Part shown: in pieces, positions 12,101 through 27,100 of the stretch | Position numbering within the stretch: position 1 is the first letter of the stretch | How the letters are laid out: each line of letters opens with the position of its first letter | DNA from: Lamellibrachia satsuma | Taxonomy: Eukaryota; Annelida; Polychaeta; Sabellida; Siboglinidae | Direction of reading: 5' to 3' | NCBI GenBank assembly: GCA_033239005.1 | Contig: BSQZ01000052.1 | Location: 447,001-511,000 of the forward strand | Length of the DNA: 64,000 nt | Made by a program: the position numbers and the translations under genes | Notes under the pieces: generated by a model | The model's database searches: none | Told to the model about the DNA's origin: nothing | The model's input: only the letters and a program-made list of their open reading frames with translations

Positions 12101-15100
12101 TGGAAAGAAGCAAACATTATTCCATTATTTAAAAAGGGTTCGAGAAATAAGTAAGAGAATTACAGATCAGTGAGTTTAACATCAGTGATTTGTAAATTAT
12201 TAGAAAGGTGAATCAAAGACCAAATGGTGGACTACCTTGTTAGGCATAAATTATTAAATCCTTCTCAATGTGGATTCCTAAAGCAAGGTCATGCTTAACA
12301 AATATGTTATATTTTTTTGGAAGAAACCACTAAGTGGCTAGACGAGGGATCACAAGTAGATATTATATACTTAGATTTTCAGAAAGCTTTTGACAAAGTG
12401 CCACATCAAAGAATTAAAAGTGGGCTTAAATTAAAAGCCCATGGTATTGGCGACGGCATAATCAACTGGATAGAACAATTGCTGACTGACAGAAAAGAGT
12501 TGTTGTAGATGGGAAGGTTTCAAACTGGAAATCAGTTCTGAGCGGGGTACCACAAGGACCAGTATTAGAGCCTTTATTATTCTTAATATATATCAATGAC
12601 TTGGACGATAATATAACAAACAATGTATTTAAATTTGCGGATGACACAAAAGTGTTTAGAAGGATTAACAATGGTGGTTGTAAAACAACATTTACGAAAT
12701 GATCTAGATAGATTAGTAAATGGTCTGAAAAATGGCAGATGTTGTTAAATTTTTGGAAATGTAAATGCTTGGATGCAAACTATAAAATGGGAGATACTGT
12801 TCTAGGTACTATTATAAAAGAAAAATACTTAGGAGTAACAATAAGAGATGATATGAAAGTTTCAGAACAGTGTGGTATTGCAGCTTCAAAGGGTAATAAA
12901 ATTCTTTGGTTGATTAGGAGAAATGTAATGTACAAGGAGAAAAAGCTAATTATACCTATGTGTAAAGCAATAGTTAGACCTCATTTAGAGTACTGTATAC
13001 AAGCTTGCAGACCATACCATAAGAAGAAAGAATACAGAAGAGAGCAACTAAAATGATTCCAGAACTGAGAGACCTTAATTGTGATTAAGAAGAGATCAAA
13101 TTGAAGTTTTTAAGATATTGAATGGGTATGAAAATATTGATAGAAATATTTTTTTCTCACTCAAGAAAGATAATAGAACTAGAGGACACGAGGTAATATT
13201 AGTAAAGGATCAGTGTAGATTGGATAACAGGAAGTAGCTGTTCTCACAGAGGACAATCAATGAATGGAACAAATGATCTACTGATTGTGTAACTGCTGGC
13301 AGGTGAACATGTTTAAAAACAAGGTTGAAATATATCTCAGGACGGTGGATTACAAAAAACATTGGACTCTCGATAAACCAGTTGCTTCCTTGTCCACTTG
13401 CCATCTGTGCCTTTGCACATGTATGTTATATTCTCTAGATGTATGTTATATTCTCTAGATGTATGTATGTTATAGTCTCTAGATGCATGTTATATTCTCT
13501 AGATGTATGTATGTTATATTCTCTAGATGCATGTTATATTCTCTAGATGCATGTAATATTCTCTAGATGTATGTATGCTATATTCTCTAGATGTATGTTA
13601 TATTCTCTAGATGTATGTTATATTGTCTAGATGCATGTTATATTCTCTAGATGTATGTATGTTATATTATCTAGATGTATGTTATATTCTCTAGATGTAT
13701 GTATGTTATATTCTCTAGATGCATGTTATATTCTCTAGATGTATGTATGTTATATTCTCTAGATGCATGTTATATTCTCTAGATGTATGTTACATTCTCT
13801 AGATGTATGTATGCTATATTCTCTAGATGTATGTTATATTCTCTAGATGTATGTTATATTGTCTAGATGCATGTTATATTCTCTAGATGTATGTTATATT
13901 CTCTAGAAGTATGTTATATTCTCTAGATGCATGTTATATTCTCTAGATGTATGTACGTTATATTCTCTAGATGTGTGCTTGTTGTGACGAATGTGGACTA
14001 CCTTCTGTTCGAACTTGAGGAACTTTTGGAAGTCCACCATCGACATCCTTTCACTGCAAACAGAGCACACCAGTGGAGGAACCATTCGGGATGGGGCGGG
14101 TTGGCAGTGGGGTGAATGTATGGGGTGAATGAGTGGGGTGATTAAGTAGTGATGAGTAAGTGGGGTGACTGTGTATGGACGAGTTAGTGAGGTGAATGAT
14201 TGGGGTCTTTGGGTGGTGTCACTGAGTGGGGTGACTGAGAGGGGTCACAGGGTATGGTAACTTACTTCCAAGTTATATTTGACCACTGCCGATTTAGCTA
14301 CATGGGGTAAGTTTGTGTGTTCTCTCTTCATCAAATCTGGACAGAAGGCCAATCTGACATACCTGAGATTTAATTACTAACTATCAGAACAGTACTCATT
14401 ATGCCAATGTGTTTGTAATACAACCAGGTCCTTCGCCCGTACAAGAATATCAAAAGAACATAACCCATTTATGAACAGGCCGGATTCCCAACATTCAAGT
14501 CCAAATACAATATTTGTAGGACATTTTCAATCAACATGGGAGAGAAATCAAGCAAAATTAAGACTGCTACTACAAGATGCAATATTTTTGGAAACATGCA
14601 AAAATATTAGTTTTCATACGATGGGAGACTAGCTGTTTATTTCTCAACCAAAGGTCATAAAAACAAAATATTTTAGTCTGGAATCACTCGTATGCCCCAA
14701 AATCATGGACTTCAATGCATCTGTGTGACACCTGTATGTCTGTATGTAGCAGTTACCTGGAGAAGTAGCCCTGGAAATGCTCAGCAAATACCTAAAACAA
14801 TAAAGAAAATGGAAATCAAGGCAAATTACCTGACACAATGACACAATATATCATGTCACTGTCACAGACAGTTTACATCTTAGCTACTTACTGATGCCTG
14901 TTCAGTGACTAATAACTAACTTCAAATATGTGACATGATACAAACTCCTAAAATCTAATTTATTGCGATTACCCATATAGTTTGTTGTAGTACAATTCTA
15001 AAAGGATTAGGTTACAAGAAACTTAACGTGAAAAGTTAAAATATCAGTATTCAGTGACCTTAGGAGGATCTACACATAAACACTACTAATATGCTACATG

Positions 15101-18100
15101 CATGCGCACGCACGCAGGCACGCATGCACGCACGCACGCACATCAAAATCTTCAATCAGTAGTAAATAAACATTACACATCCAGGAACCTTACTTCTGGT
15201 GTTTGTATCAGACTCTGATAGAGCATCGAGAATGCCTCGAAGTTGAGTTCCCTCATGGCCGGGTCCACAGCCTGTAAAACACAATGCAGAGATCTACACT
15301 TTAGGACATAGTGGTCAGATCATCAACACATCCAGATGCTATTATTGTCACTGTTGTTTACTGCATAGGCAGTTCCACGGTGTCGGATGAACATTTTGGA
15401 CACAATCAGTGCATTGCATGCTGAGATAAAAAGTACAACTTTTGATTGCCATACATTATTGGAACCAACCACAACATATTTGTCAAAAATAAACCGTGTT
15501 CCCTATTACAGTAATTTTACCCTCACAATGTAAAAACATGCATGGTGTTGGGTGTATTTGCAACAATTTAAATTTTTCACCTAAGTAAGCTAATGTACAA
15601 ATCCTTATGATTTGTGAGGGTATACTGAAAATATTGCGTCAGATAGACCAAACATTTATTTGTTTACTAAACTCAATATGTGTCTGTCGTATTAAGAAAC
15701 ATATAAGAAATGGCACTGTTGGTTTATCTGAACTTGCAACTGCCTATATTTGAAAAGATGTAAAATAGAAAAAACAATTTATGCAATTTCTATTTAGCAA
15801 CAACAAACACACATGGAATATCTATCATGCTTCAATGTCTTCATATTAAAACAATATTTAATGCCAAAATTCAAGATTTGAAAACCATCTAACAAATATT
15901 CGTGATACTGGAACAACTTTTTGAATTAACAAGTGACCGTGAAGTCAAGAGAGAACAACAGCATCGGACGTTGGGCAGAAATGACAACTGCATACAGCAT
16001 GGGCAGAAAAGACATCAGCATTGGGCATGGGGCAGAAAAGACAACAGCATTGGGCATGGGGCAGAAAAGACAACAGCATTGGGCATGGGGCAGAAAAGAC
16101 ATCAGCATTGAGCATGGGGCAGAAAAGACAACAGCATTGGGCATGGGGCAGAAAAGACAACAGCATTGGGCATGGGACAGAAAAGATATCAGCATTGGGC
16201 ATGGGGCAGAAAAGACAACAGCACTGAGCATGGGACAGAAAAGACAACAGCATTGGGCATGGGGCAGAAAAGACAACAGCATTGAGCATGGGACAGAAAA
16301 GACAACAGCATTAAGCATGGGGCAGAAAAGACAACAGCATTGGGCATGGGGCAGAAAAGGCAACAGCATTGGGCATGGGACAGAAAAGACATCAGCATTG
16401 GGCATGGGGCAGAAAAGACAACAGCATTGAGCATGGGACAGAAAAGGCAACAGCACTGGGCATGGGGCAGAAAAGACAACAGCATTGGGCATGGGGCAGA
16501 AAAGACAACAGCATTGGGCATGGGGCAGAAAAGACAACAGCATTGGGCATAGGACAGAAAAGACAACAGCATTGGGCATGGGGCAGAAAAGGCATGAGGA
16601 GAGAAACCAAACACTGCACTACCTACCTGGTATTTCTCGCGCAGTTTGCTGGTGGATATTTTGTAGTTGATTTTGGGCATCCAGCCTTTGACATCTTTCA
16701 GATTGACCCTAAAAGTAGCACCAGATGAAACAACAACCCTAAATCTGGACTACAATCTCAGATGTCAGCTAATGAAATAATAACTTTGAAATTTAAATAC
16801 TATGATGTTATAGTGTCACCATTTTCATAATTATAAATTCAACTATTAAAATCTTGAGTGAATTAGTTTATGAGCATTTTTTTCAGCATTTTATTTAGTT
16901 AACCATTATTATGTAGATGATATTGGTAGAAATGCCCATAAAATCATAAAACATTATACATGCTATGGCACACACACACATCAAAGTATCCAATATTGTT
17001 GCAGTGGTCAACTAAATAATACAAACTAAAATTTGCTTTTACATTCTGAATGTGACTGCCATGAGTCTATCAGGGCCACAAAATACATGGCATACAACTT
17101 ACGTGTTCACTCTGCTCTCCAAGTTGTAGAATTCCTTGCGAAGCCATCTACAAATGATCCATATTGAAACATTGAAAACCTTTGTCCATTAAATGTCACA
17201 TAAAATGGAAATTTTTTTTGGGCTCACACTGTTAAGGTATAAACAATAAGACAAACGATTAATATATGAGACAAGTAAAACATATAAAACATGTTTAAAA
17301 GTTATCACATCAATTAAATTTCAGTATGCACGCACACATGCAGGCACACGCACACACACTCGGACATTATATACAACAGCAAGTTCAGGCCCTAGAATTC
17401 AATATGCTTATGGCTGACGGAACAAAAGATCTCTTGTAAGTTTTTGCATGCAAGGTGCATTCTAAGTCGTCGACCAGAAGGGAGAGTTTCAAAAGCAGAA
17501 TTGAGTGGATGAGTGGAATCATGGTGAATCTGAACAGCTTTCCTTCTCAAAGGTGACAAAGATCACACAGCTGCAGTCATTTGATACCAACAATTTTGCA
17601 CGCCTGGTTGACCACCTGAGCCAGTCTTGCTTTGTTCTTGGCAGGCAAATTGTCATATCATGAACTAGGTTAAAAGAAAGCACACTTTCAATCAAATATA
17701 TGTACACCAACTGCAGAACATCTGGGCTGACGTTAAAACTCCTTAATTTCCAGAGCAAAAACAGATGTTGTGCCTTTTTGTATATGTTTTCTACATTGTC
17801 AGTGAAGGTAAGGTTTTCATCAACAATAGCACCAAGATACTATTGGAAAGTGGATACTATTTCCACAGTCTGCCCTTTGATCATCAGTAGTTGAGAAAGA
17901 GGATGCGATGTATCCTTGACATCTCCTGTGTTTTCTGGGCATTGAGCTCAAGAAAGTGGTTGTCAAACCAGGATACAAGAATTTCAACACACTGGTAGTA
18001 AGGTGAAAGTGAATATTCATCTTTAAGACATGCAGTAAGTGCCATGTCATCAGCATACTTTATAAGCTGGAGAACAACATCATTACAAATGATCTCATTT

Positions 18101-21100
18101 GTGTACACTGAAAACAGAAGAGGGGACAAAACACACCCTGGGGAGCACTTGTGTTTAGGACAAGTTCCTTAGACATAACTGAACCGTCAGGCAGGACTGT
18201 ACACTCAGGGAGTGAGCCTCCCCCTGTCCGAACCGACACGGGGATCAACTCTCACACAGACACGCTGTGGTCGGTCGCACAGAAACGCTCTGATCCAAAG
18301 AACCAGGGTGGGATTCACCTGTAAGTCAAGTAGACGCTGTAGAAGTAAATGAGGTTGAATGGTATTAAAAGCTGAGGAAAAATCCATGAAAATGATCCTG
18401 ACAAAATTCCCAGCAGAGTCTAAACGTTTAGAGACTGTATGAAGCAGTGTTCTGCTTTGGACCTCTGTATGGAGTCAGCTATGTCCTTACAGCCATCCAC
18501 CTTGCCCAGGGGCGTAGCTAGGTATAAATTCACGAGAAAGCACAAATCTAAGATGGGGTCTTGGTGTACATTTTTTAAAACAAGCTGTAATAATTTTTGA
18601 AGTCAAAATAAAACTTAAAAAAACTCACCGGCCATGGAGAAAAACATGACCCACCTACTTGACATCCATCCCTGATAAAAGGTTGATATGAACTTTCAGT
18701 ATATCATATATGTATGACAAAGACAAGTTTTAATGCGTTAAGATTTTGCAGTTTATTATGATTGTTTACATGTTTCAATGACCTGTTTATTATGCAATAG
18801 TACAATTAATTATAACAGCTAGTGAAGCATTATTGTAATACATGTCCATGTACTACAATATCGATCTAAATCATTGGAAAACTTCTACTATGATTATTCA
18901 CAAAAATTGTGTACAAAGAACCAATCCTGCTATTAATAATATATTATAAGACAAACACAAACCCTTTACAATGAAAACAGCCATTTAATCATAAGCCAAG
19001 AACACATGTAGGCAATTACAATGCTTCCGTAATAAGTGTTTACAAGTGCATCATATCTAATGAAAGGGTTCAGTTTCTGCCCTCTCCTTCATTTGGGACA
19101 GAATGTTAGTGCTAAATGACTGAACTGGTGGATGATGCATTCTGCATCCAATGTCTTGTCCTTGTGGACACGCGAAAGGACCAATCCTGACAAGTGCTCA
19201 GTTGTCACCATGGCGACACATTCACCATCTTCCATTCAATTTCACAACTGACACATGGCATGTCGTCTTGGAACACCTCGTACCTCTGGACAATCTACTG
19301 TCCAACTCATCCGCTGTCGTGGTGTGAGGTGCTGGGCTACATAGTGATTTTGAGCTAATAACAGACGTGTGTCCATTTCCTGCAGCAAGTGATCCACAAA
19401 CAGCAGATACATTGTCCTTATCCAATACTGGCACGTTCTCACGGATGGTGCCCTGTCTACTATCATTGCGTGGCTTGCTTGCCTCAATCTCAAATCTTCC
19501 CGCTAGCTCTACGGCACTGTCTAAGAATGCATTCCGTTCTTCTGGGTCTTCCCTCTCTTCCTGTAGCTGATGGCAGATGTTACTATTTGGACTGTTGGAA
19601 TGTGGTCAGAGGAAGCCAGCTTTGGAGAACATGTTACTGTTTGGACTGTCGGAATGTGGTCAGAGGAAGCCAGCTTTGGAGAACATGTTACTGTTTGGAC
19701 TGTCGGAATGTGGTCAGAGGAAGGCCAGCTTTGGAGAACATGTTACTGTTTGGACTGTCAGAATGTGGTCAGAGGAAGCCAGCTTTGGAGAACATGCTCA
19801 ATTGTCACTAATTGTCTCTATGAAGTCAACATTTTTGATGGACATGTAGGGTCTGTCTTTGTCGTCCCCATCTTCTTTCAAATATCTCAGGGCAGTGACT
19901 ACAGCAGTAAATGCAGACTTGTATAAAGAGCATTCGCACGACGGGACCATCTTGTCACACAGAGCGATTGCAGATTAGTTGAGCTCGAGCTCAGTCTGAA
20001 AGACACGCAACTTCTGGGTTGAGTAGTTGAGGGAGAAGGCAATCTGCTGGACTGTGTCCATCATACTTCTAACTAGTGGCACTTTGCTGGCATGCACTGC
20101 AGTCATTGTGTCCTGTCCACTATCATTTGTCTGATTTGTGCATGCAGTCCACATGGATGCCAGTCAGATTAGGGATGGACCGTTTAATTTCTGGGGGCGG
20201 GTAGGATTTTTGAGCCCATGACAGGTTACATATTTGCCCATGTGTGGGATCTTTTACTTCCCTTGGCATAAACACTAGGAAAAAGAGACCAACAGCGTTT
20301 ACTGTTTCTTCATAGGCAAAGTGGGGTGAACGAAGTTGCCCAAGCTTTGACACGGTGGCAGTCGGGTTCTCTAAGAATCTTCACCACCTCAACATCAAAT
20401 TCAACATAAGAAACATAAAAAAAACTATAATTGACAATACTGAAGATCATGTGATCTCAGTGTCACGAAATTCATGACATAAATCTGCATGGCGTAACAT
20501 ATAAGAAAAAGAGTTTAGAAATATAAAAAGAATAACAATATTTCTTTCTTTCTTCGTGAGTTCACGTCTTGTAATTTACCCCAAGTTCATGTGGCCATGA
20601 TGTGGGTAATATTAAAATTGTATTTCACTCTGACTGCATCCGACTGCAAAAGACACATTTTATCAGGCATTCTTAAAAAAAATCTAAACATTTATCACTG
20701 GTCAAACTTAGAACTACAGACCCACCTTTCTACTTGGAGTGGGTAGGAGGACTTGAGTGTGTCTTGTACGAGACTGTCCAGGCCCTTCACCCATAAGTCA
20801 TACTCAGACCTGTTGGCAGCTGTAACACACATTATCCTGGTGAACATCACCACTCAAACCTTTCACAGTTGATTAAAGGTTCTCAATTCAATTGTTTACT
20901 TGTCTCATTTCACGAAGAATTGAACCTATCTAGTATCCACTATGACATCTAGCTCTAGTATCTACTATGACATGCTAGCTCTAGTATCTACTATGACATG
21001 CTAGCTCTAGTATCCACTATGACATCTAGCTCTAGTATCCACTATGACATGCTAGCTCTAGTATCCACTATGACATCTAGCTCTAGTATCCACTATGACA

Positions 21101-24100
21101 TCTAGCTCTAGTATCCACTATGACATGCTAGCTCTAGTATCCACTATGACATCTAGCTCTAGTATCCACTATGACATCTAGCTCTAGTATCCACTATGAC
21201 ATGCTAGCTCTAGTATCCACTATGACATCTAGCTCTAGTATCTACTATGACATGCTAGCTCTAGTATCCACTATGACATCTAGCTCTAGTATCTACTATG
21301 ACATGTTAGCTCTAGTATCCACTATGACATGCTAGCTCTAGTATCCACAATGACATGCCAGCTCTAGTATCCACTATGACATGCTAGCTCTAGTATCTAC
21401 TATGACATGTTAGCTCTAGTATCCACAATGACATGTTAGCTCTAGTATCCACTATGACATGCTAGCTCTAGTATCCACTATGACATCTAGCTCTAGTATC
21501 TACTATGACATGTTAGCTCTAGTATCCACTATGACATCTAGCTCTAGTATCCACTATGACATGCTAGCTCTAGTATCCACTATGACATGCTAGCTCTAGT
21601 ATCCACTATGACATGCTAGCTCTAGTATCTACTATGACATGTTAGCTCTAGTATCCACTATGATATGCTAGCTCTAGTATCCACTATGACATCTAGCTCT
21701 AGTATCTACTATGACATGTTAGCTCTAGTATCCACTATGACATGCTAGCTCTAGTATCCACAATGACATGCCAGCTCTAGTATCCACTATGACATGCTAG
21801 CTCTAGTATCTACTATGACATGTTAGCTCTAGTATCCACAATGACATGTTAGCTCTAGTATCCACTATGACATGTTAGCTCTAGTATCCACTATGACATC
21901 TAGCTCTAGTATCTACTATGACATGTTAGCTCTAGTATCCACTATGACATCTAGCTCTAGTATCCACTATGGCATGCTAGCTCTAGTATCCACTATGACA
22001 TGCTAGCTCTAGTATCTACTATGACATGTTAGCTCTAGTATCCACTATGACATGCTAGCTCTAGTATCCACTATGACATCTAGCTCTAGTATCTACTATG
22101 ACATGTTAGCTCTAGTATCCACTATGACATGCTAGCTCTAGTATCCATAATGACATGCCAGCTCTAGTATCCACTATGACATGCTAGCTCTAGTATCTAC
22201 TATGACATGTTAGCTCTAGTATCCACAATGACATGTTAGCTCTAGTATCCACTATGACATGCTACCTTGTTTCTACAAATTTGTTATATTTTTTTTGGCA
22301 AAATCATCAGACAAACTAATTATTTTTGACATAAACAAAATTGCAAAAGCGACCCTGCTCTATATCATAGCATCAAGCTATTTACATTTTCACAAGTTAC
22401 CTGATGCTAGTGTTCAAAGTTAATTCTTTTGATGATTTTAATAAAAGTACACAGTCTTTTACTAACCTCTAAAGACTGGTCGCGCAATATATTGCGTGAC
22501 AGCATAGGGGTGGTCATATATGGCCAGGTGCGACTTTTCTATTGCTCCACAGAGGGGGTGTGGGTATTGATCGATAGAGGCATAGCGTAGGTAATACCTA
22601 GTTGTAATAGTATTGCGAAATGTTTAGTTCGAGACCTGTAATTGTAATTTGAAATCCAAAATGAAGTACTTAGGATTATCGACAATATGAGTGATAGTGA
22701 TATATGTTCTGGTGACGATGACAGTGCCAGTGATGATGACACATAATATCACCCATGTCTGAACACTTGATGAGCGACAGTGAAGCGACTGGTTCTGACA
22801 ACGATACGTATAGAAATCTGAGAGATTGTCAGTGGTGTCTGTCCAAAATGTCAAATAATGTACTGATTACCATCATAGTTTGCCACTTTGTGTAAATATT
22901 AGTGTTCTTTCTAAATATGCAATCATTATTCATCTGTGACTTGTACTAGTTTATTTTGGTAGATAGCCTAGCAAGCATGTATAATTATAGAAATCATCTG
23001 GATTTATACACTTGCCAATGATGTCTGTATAAAATGTCAAATAATGTACTGACTGCTTTCATATTTTGCCACTTTGTATAAATATTAGTGTTCTTTCCTA
23101 AATATGCCATCATTATTCATCTGTGGCTATTAGTTCTTTTGTTATTGCATGTGAAGTTCGATAGTACGCTAGTACTCCTAATATTTTGTGGCCATTTTGA
23201 ATAAATTATTATGTCACATAACTTCAAAATTACTTTTCTCTCTTCATCAATGGATTTGTGAGGATGTTAAGTTACCTTTCCAAAAATGTATAAAAGCGTA
23301 GGGAAAGTCTTGATAATAAAGAAATCACATGCATCTTAAAATATGCATACACATTTCTGGAAACATCCGGGTCTATAAGGGTTAAACTGAATGCGCATAT
23401 TACTTTTCACACAGTACAAATCTGAACATCAACAAACCTGATATGCGATGGGGTAAATGAATTGAGGGGGGAATATTAATTGTTTGGACTTTCTTCGAGC
23501 AAGTATTCTACATTCAAAGACCTGTCTGGACTGCAATGAGTATTTCAAGGTATGCGCATGCATGCATGTATACAATGATGCACAATATATTTCAAGGTAT
23601 GCGCATGCATGCATGTGTACAATGATGCACAATATATTTCAAGGTATGCGCATGCATGCATGTATACAATGATGCACATTTGTGCACAATGGAAACCTTT
23701 CATCTAGGTTTTGTGGGGAAAAGAATCTTCTTCATACTCTGTATATATTAGGCTTAAACTGAAACAGATGTTGCCAGACAATCCTCTCTCACATTGCCGC
23801 AAGGATTCACTGTGACACTGTGTGCACTTCCCCAGCGTCTATGAAACTGAGGTCAGATTATGAAATGACATCACATGTTGAGACATCAACGTAAGTACTT
23901 CAGACAGTTTATGTTTTATTCTTCAAGAAAAACATAACACTGATGTCTGCCAATGTACATTTATATCTTGTTCTGCATACATTATATTAAATTCATTCAT
24001 CAGTTTGTTGGCCATAACTGGGCTACGGAGTGGTGCACTGGCTGCACTGATCAGGGTATCTGACAGGTGACATAATATAACCAGTAGTTATTTGTGGGCA

Positions 24101-27100
24101 CCCTGTAATGTTGGAGAACCATAATATTTAGGGGTCATGTCAACATTGTGCATTTATTAATTTAAATAAGTTCACAAAATAATTTTTTTTAATCATACTG
24201 CTACCGATACTACTACTTTAAGATTATTTATTCACAAACAAACATGCACATATGCACACATCCATTTGTGTAATTATAAACATCATTATTTATTGGCAAT
24301 GACTGTAACATCCCCTTCCGATGGTCATCCACCCATGATGTCCTACACTCGGTCAGTACTGACTGCCCAGCACATTTAAAGCTGTTCCATGAACCAAAAA
24401 GGATTAAGGAATTATGTTCGACTGGTCTTACCAACAAGTGAGAGCGTGTTGAGCCGGAACTCCTGGCCGTAGTACAGCACGAAACAGGTGCTGCTGTCGA
24501 TTTTCTTCACATCTTCCTGCCACTTGTCAAAGTCCTTTGAGTTTTTACCAGGTCGGATTTCTTTCACCTCACGTAGATTCACTGAAACATGCAGACAACG
24601 GTGACTACATAATGCCACACTGTTATTCAATAACGCTTTTTCTAGTGATAAATCATATTTTTATTGATTACATTAACAAAATGTTCACAACATGTTTTCA
24701 CACTGTTCACATGCCGTGGCGTATTTGATTCTAAACCTTTCAAGAATCGTTGCATAACTGCATGAAATAAAACACATAAAACATACATCTGATGGGTAGG
24801 ACTTTTTCTATTCCTTTATTTTTTATTTCCTATAAACATCAATCAAGATTTCCCACATCAGCCCCTTCCATGACAGGGCTATTCATCTGTCCACGGCCCT
24901 AATCTCTCTAGGACGCATGCAGCCACAAGCACTGCATGAACAGCTGTTCCTTCACACTTCCCATTGTACCAACATCCTGGTGTCATTCATAAGGTTCCTT
25001 GTGGACAATAATTTATAGCAGTATCCTGTAGTCGGTGACCAAGTCACAAATCAGTGACAACCCTACTGATGTTGTCATGAATTAAACATAATAATAATTG
25101 TTCTATCATGTTTTATACATGACAACATCAGTAGGGTTGTCACTGATTTGTCACGTAAAATAAATCTGTGATCACTGACTACAGGATACTGCTAGTATAA
25201 ATTATTGTCCACAAGGAGCCTTATGGATGTCTACCAGGATGTAGGCACAATTTAACAAGATTGCCATCCAAAGCAAAGGCCCAGATGGCAAGTGGACAAG
25301 AAAGCTATTGACTTATCGAGTCCAACATTTTTCATCTATGTGTAACCCGCCCTCCTGAGATATGTGTTAACCTTGTTTTTATTCACACTGCTAGCATTTA
25401 CACAATCTGTAGATAATTGTAAAGTATGAAAGAGCAGCTCACTCTGATATGATTTATGAAAATGGACTAAGGACTTGCACTGACCATCCATGCACAGTAT
25501 CAAAGATACACGTGTGCATTGCCTCATTTAGAAGCAATGTACACATGGTCAACACAATCTTCACTTCTGTGGGATGTAGTCAGCCGTGTAATCAATACTG
25601 ATACACCACTCAGTCACTCGGCCACACAATCTCAGCACTGTCTGTGGCTATGAACACACTCATAGCTCAGTGCACTGTGGCAATAAATGGCGTCTGAGTG
25701 GAACAGACCGGGTTCCAGATAGGAGCAAGAATTCCACTGGTTGTGAATGCTGTAACATTGCACATTGCACTGAACCACACTTCACCACATTATAGTAACC
25801 CAAGTCTTAATCACTAATGCCAGGCGTACACCGCTAAACTTTTGTTGCGAGTTGCACCTGCGTGTTTGTGCGATTGGTTCTGCACACATTACACATAGAT
25901 AAGTATCATAGATAAGGTAGTACTAATACATTTTAGTCATATATACATGAAACAGTTCGTAGTAAGATGATTACGGTAGTCTTTGCCTTCGATGGACCCA
26001 GCACATCAACTGAGTACCAGTAAATATGGAATTGGTGCACGATGAATTGCATAAGTGCATTCCCAAATTGATGCTTTGAGATTGGTCGAAAGATGAAATA
26101 AAACATTCAGTGATTGTATGATTTGTATCTATTGTCGTTTTTATGTTTAATCGACTTTTGCACAGTGTGTGTCAACTAATGATATATGTTTTTGGCTGTT
26201 CATCTCCAGGTTATTATTTTCGATTGTCATTAGCCAGCGAAATTGTCATTTACAAATAACTTACGAATTAGTTCCAAAGTCTAAACATCATTACATAGAA
26301 ACACCACTGAATGTTATTCGCCACACCACCCCGTTACGTGCCGAGTGTCATGCTGGCTTGGTGAATTGTCAGTTTCCACGGAAATTGTTTAAAAGTGATA
26401 AGTGACATTTCAAACCTCCGCCTCTTCCAGCGAGGTTGAGTTTTGTCAACATCGAAGTGTTGATTTCAAAACTTTTTTCCAGTTCATTAACAAGCAGTTA
26501 GTATTATATTAGAACATAGATACAGTTTATACTACATAACATGATGTTACAATAAAAACAAGCAAAGTTGCTTTAATAGTGGAATAACATGTATATAATA
26601 TTTGATTCCTTGTTGTACATCATTACACATTCATTAAATTATACCCAAATAGAAACTTCTTTCTTTAAAAAATAAAACATTTTCTTCTGTACAGGTACAT
26701 GGTGGGTACATGGTAGGTACATGGTGGGTACACGTTAGGTACATTGTAGGTACACTGTAGGTACATTGTAGGTACATGGTAGGGTTGTGGACTAGACATG
26801 TGGATCACTTATTCTATCTTGCAATGCTACCTCTCCCAGTAATCAGATCACCCACAGGCCCAGACAGTCAGCCTAGCCTGTGTATTCAAAATCATTTCTG
26901 CTATAAATACAAACAAAACTGCAATTCATGCATCGGGTTTCAACAGGGCCACACAGCTGACAGGATAGTGTTATATTCTCATCACTTTTATCAAGCCAAA
27001 CATCTCAATTTAAAACGCTTTTAACCTTGAGCTATACGTTGCTAATGTTCATGAATAGCCTACTGCATATCAGCAACAAAACATGTAAGTGTTTAGTCTG

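Noticed and set aside
15926..16680. Long overlapping ORFs on both strands (up to 217 codons), repetitive MPNAVVFS and KRQQHWAWG peptides
   Set aside because: They come from a 29-bp tandem repeat that has no stops in most frames. No codon bias, no homology, and both strands are equally open.
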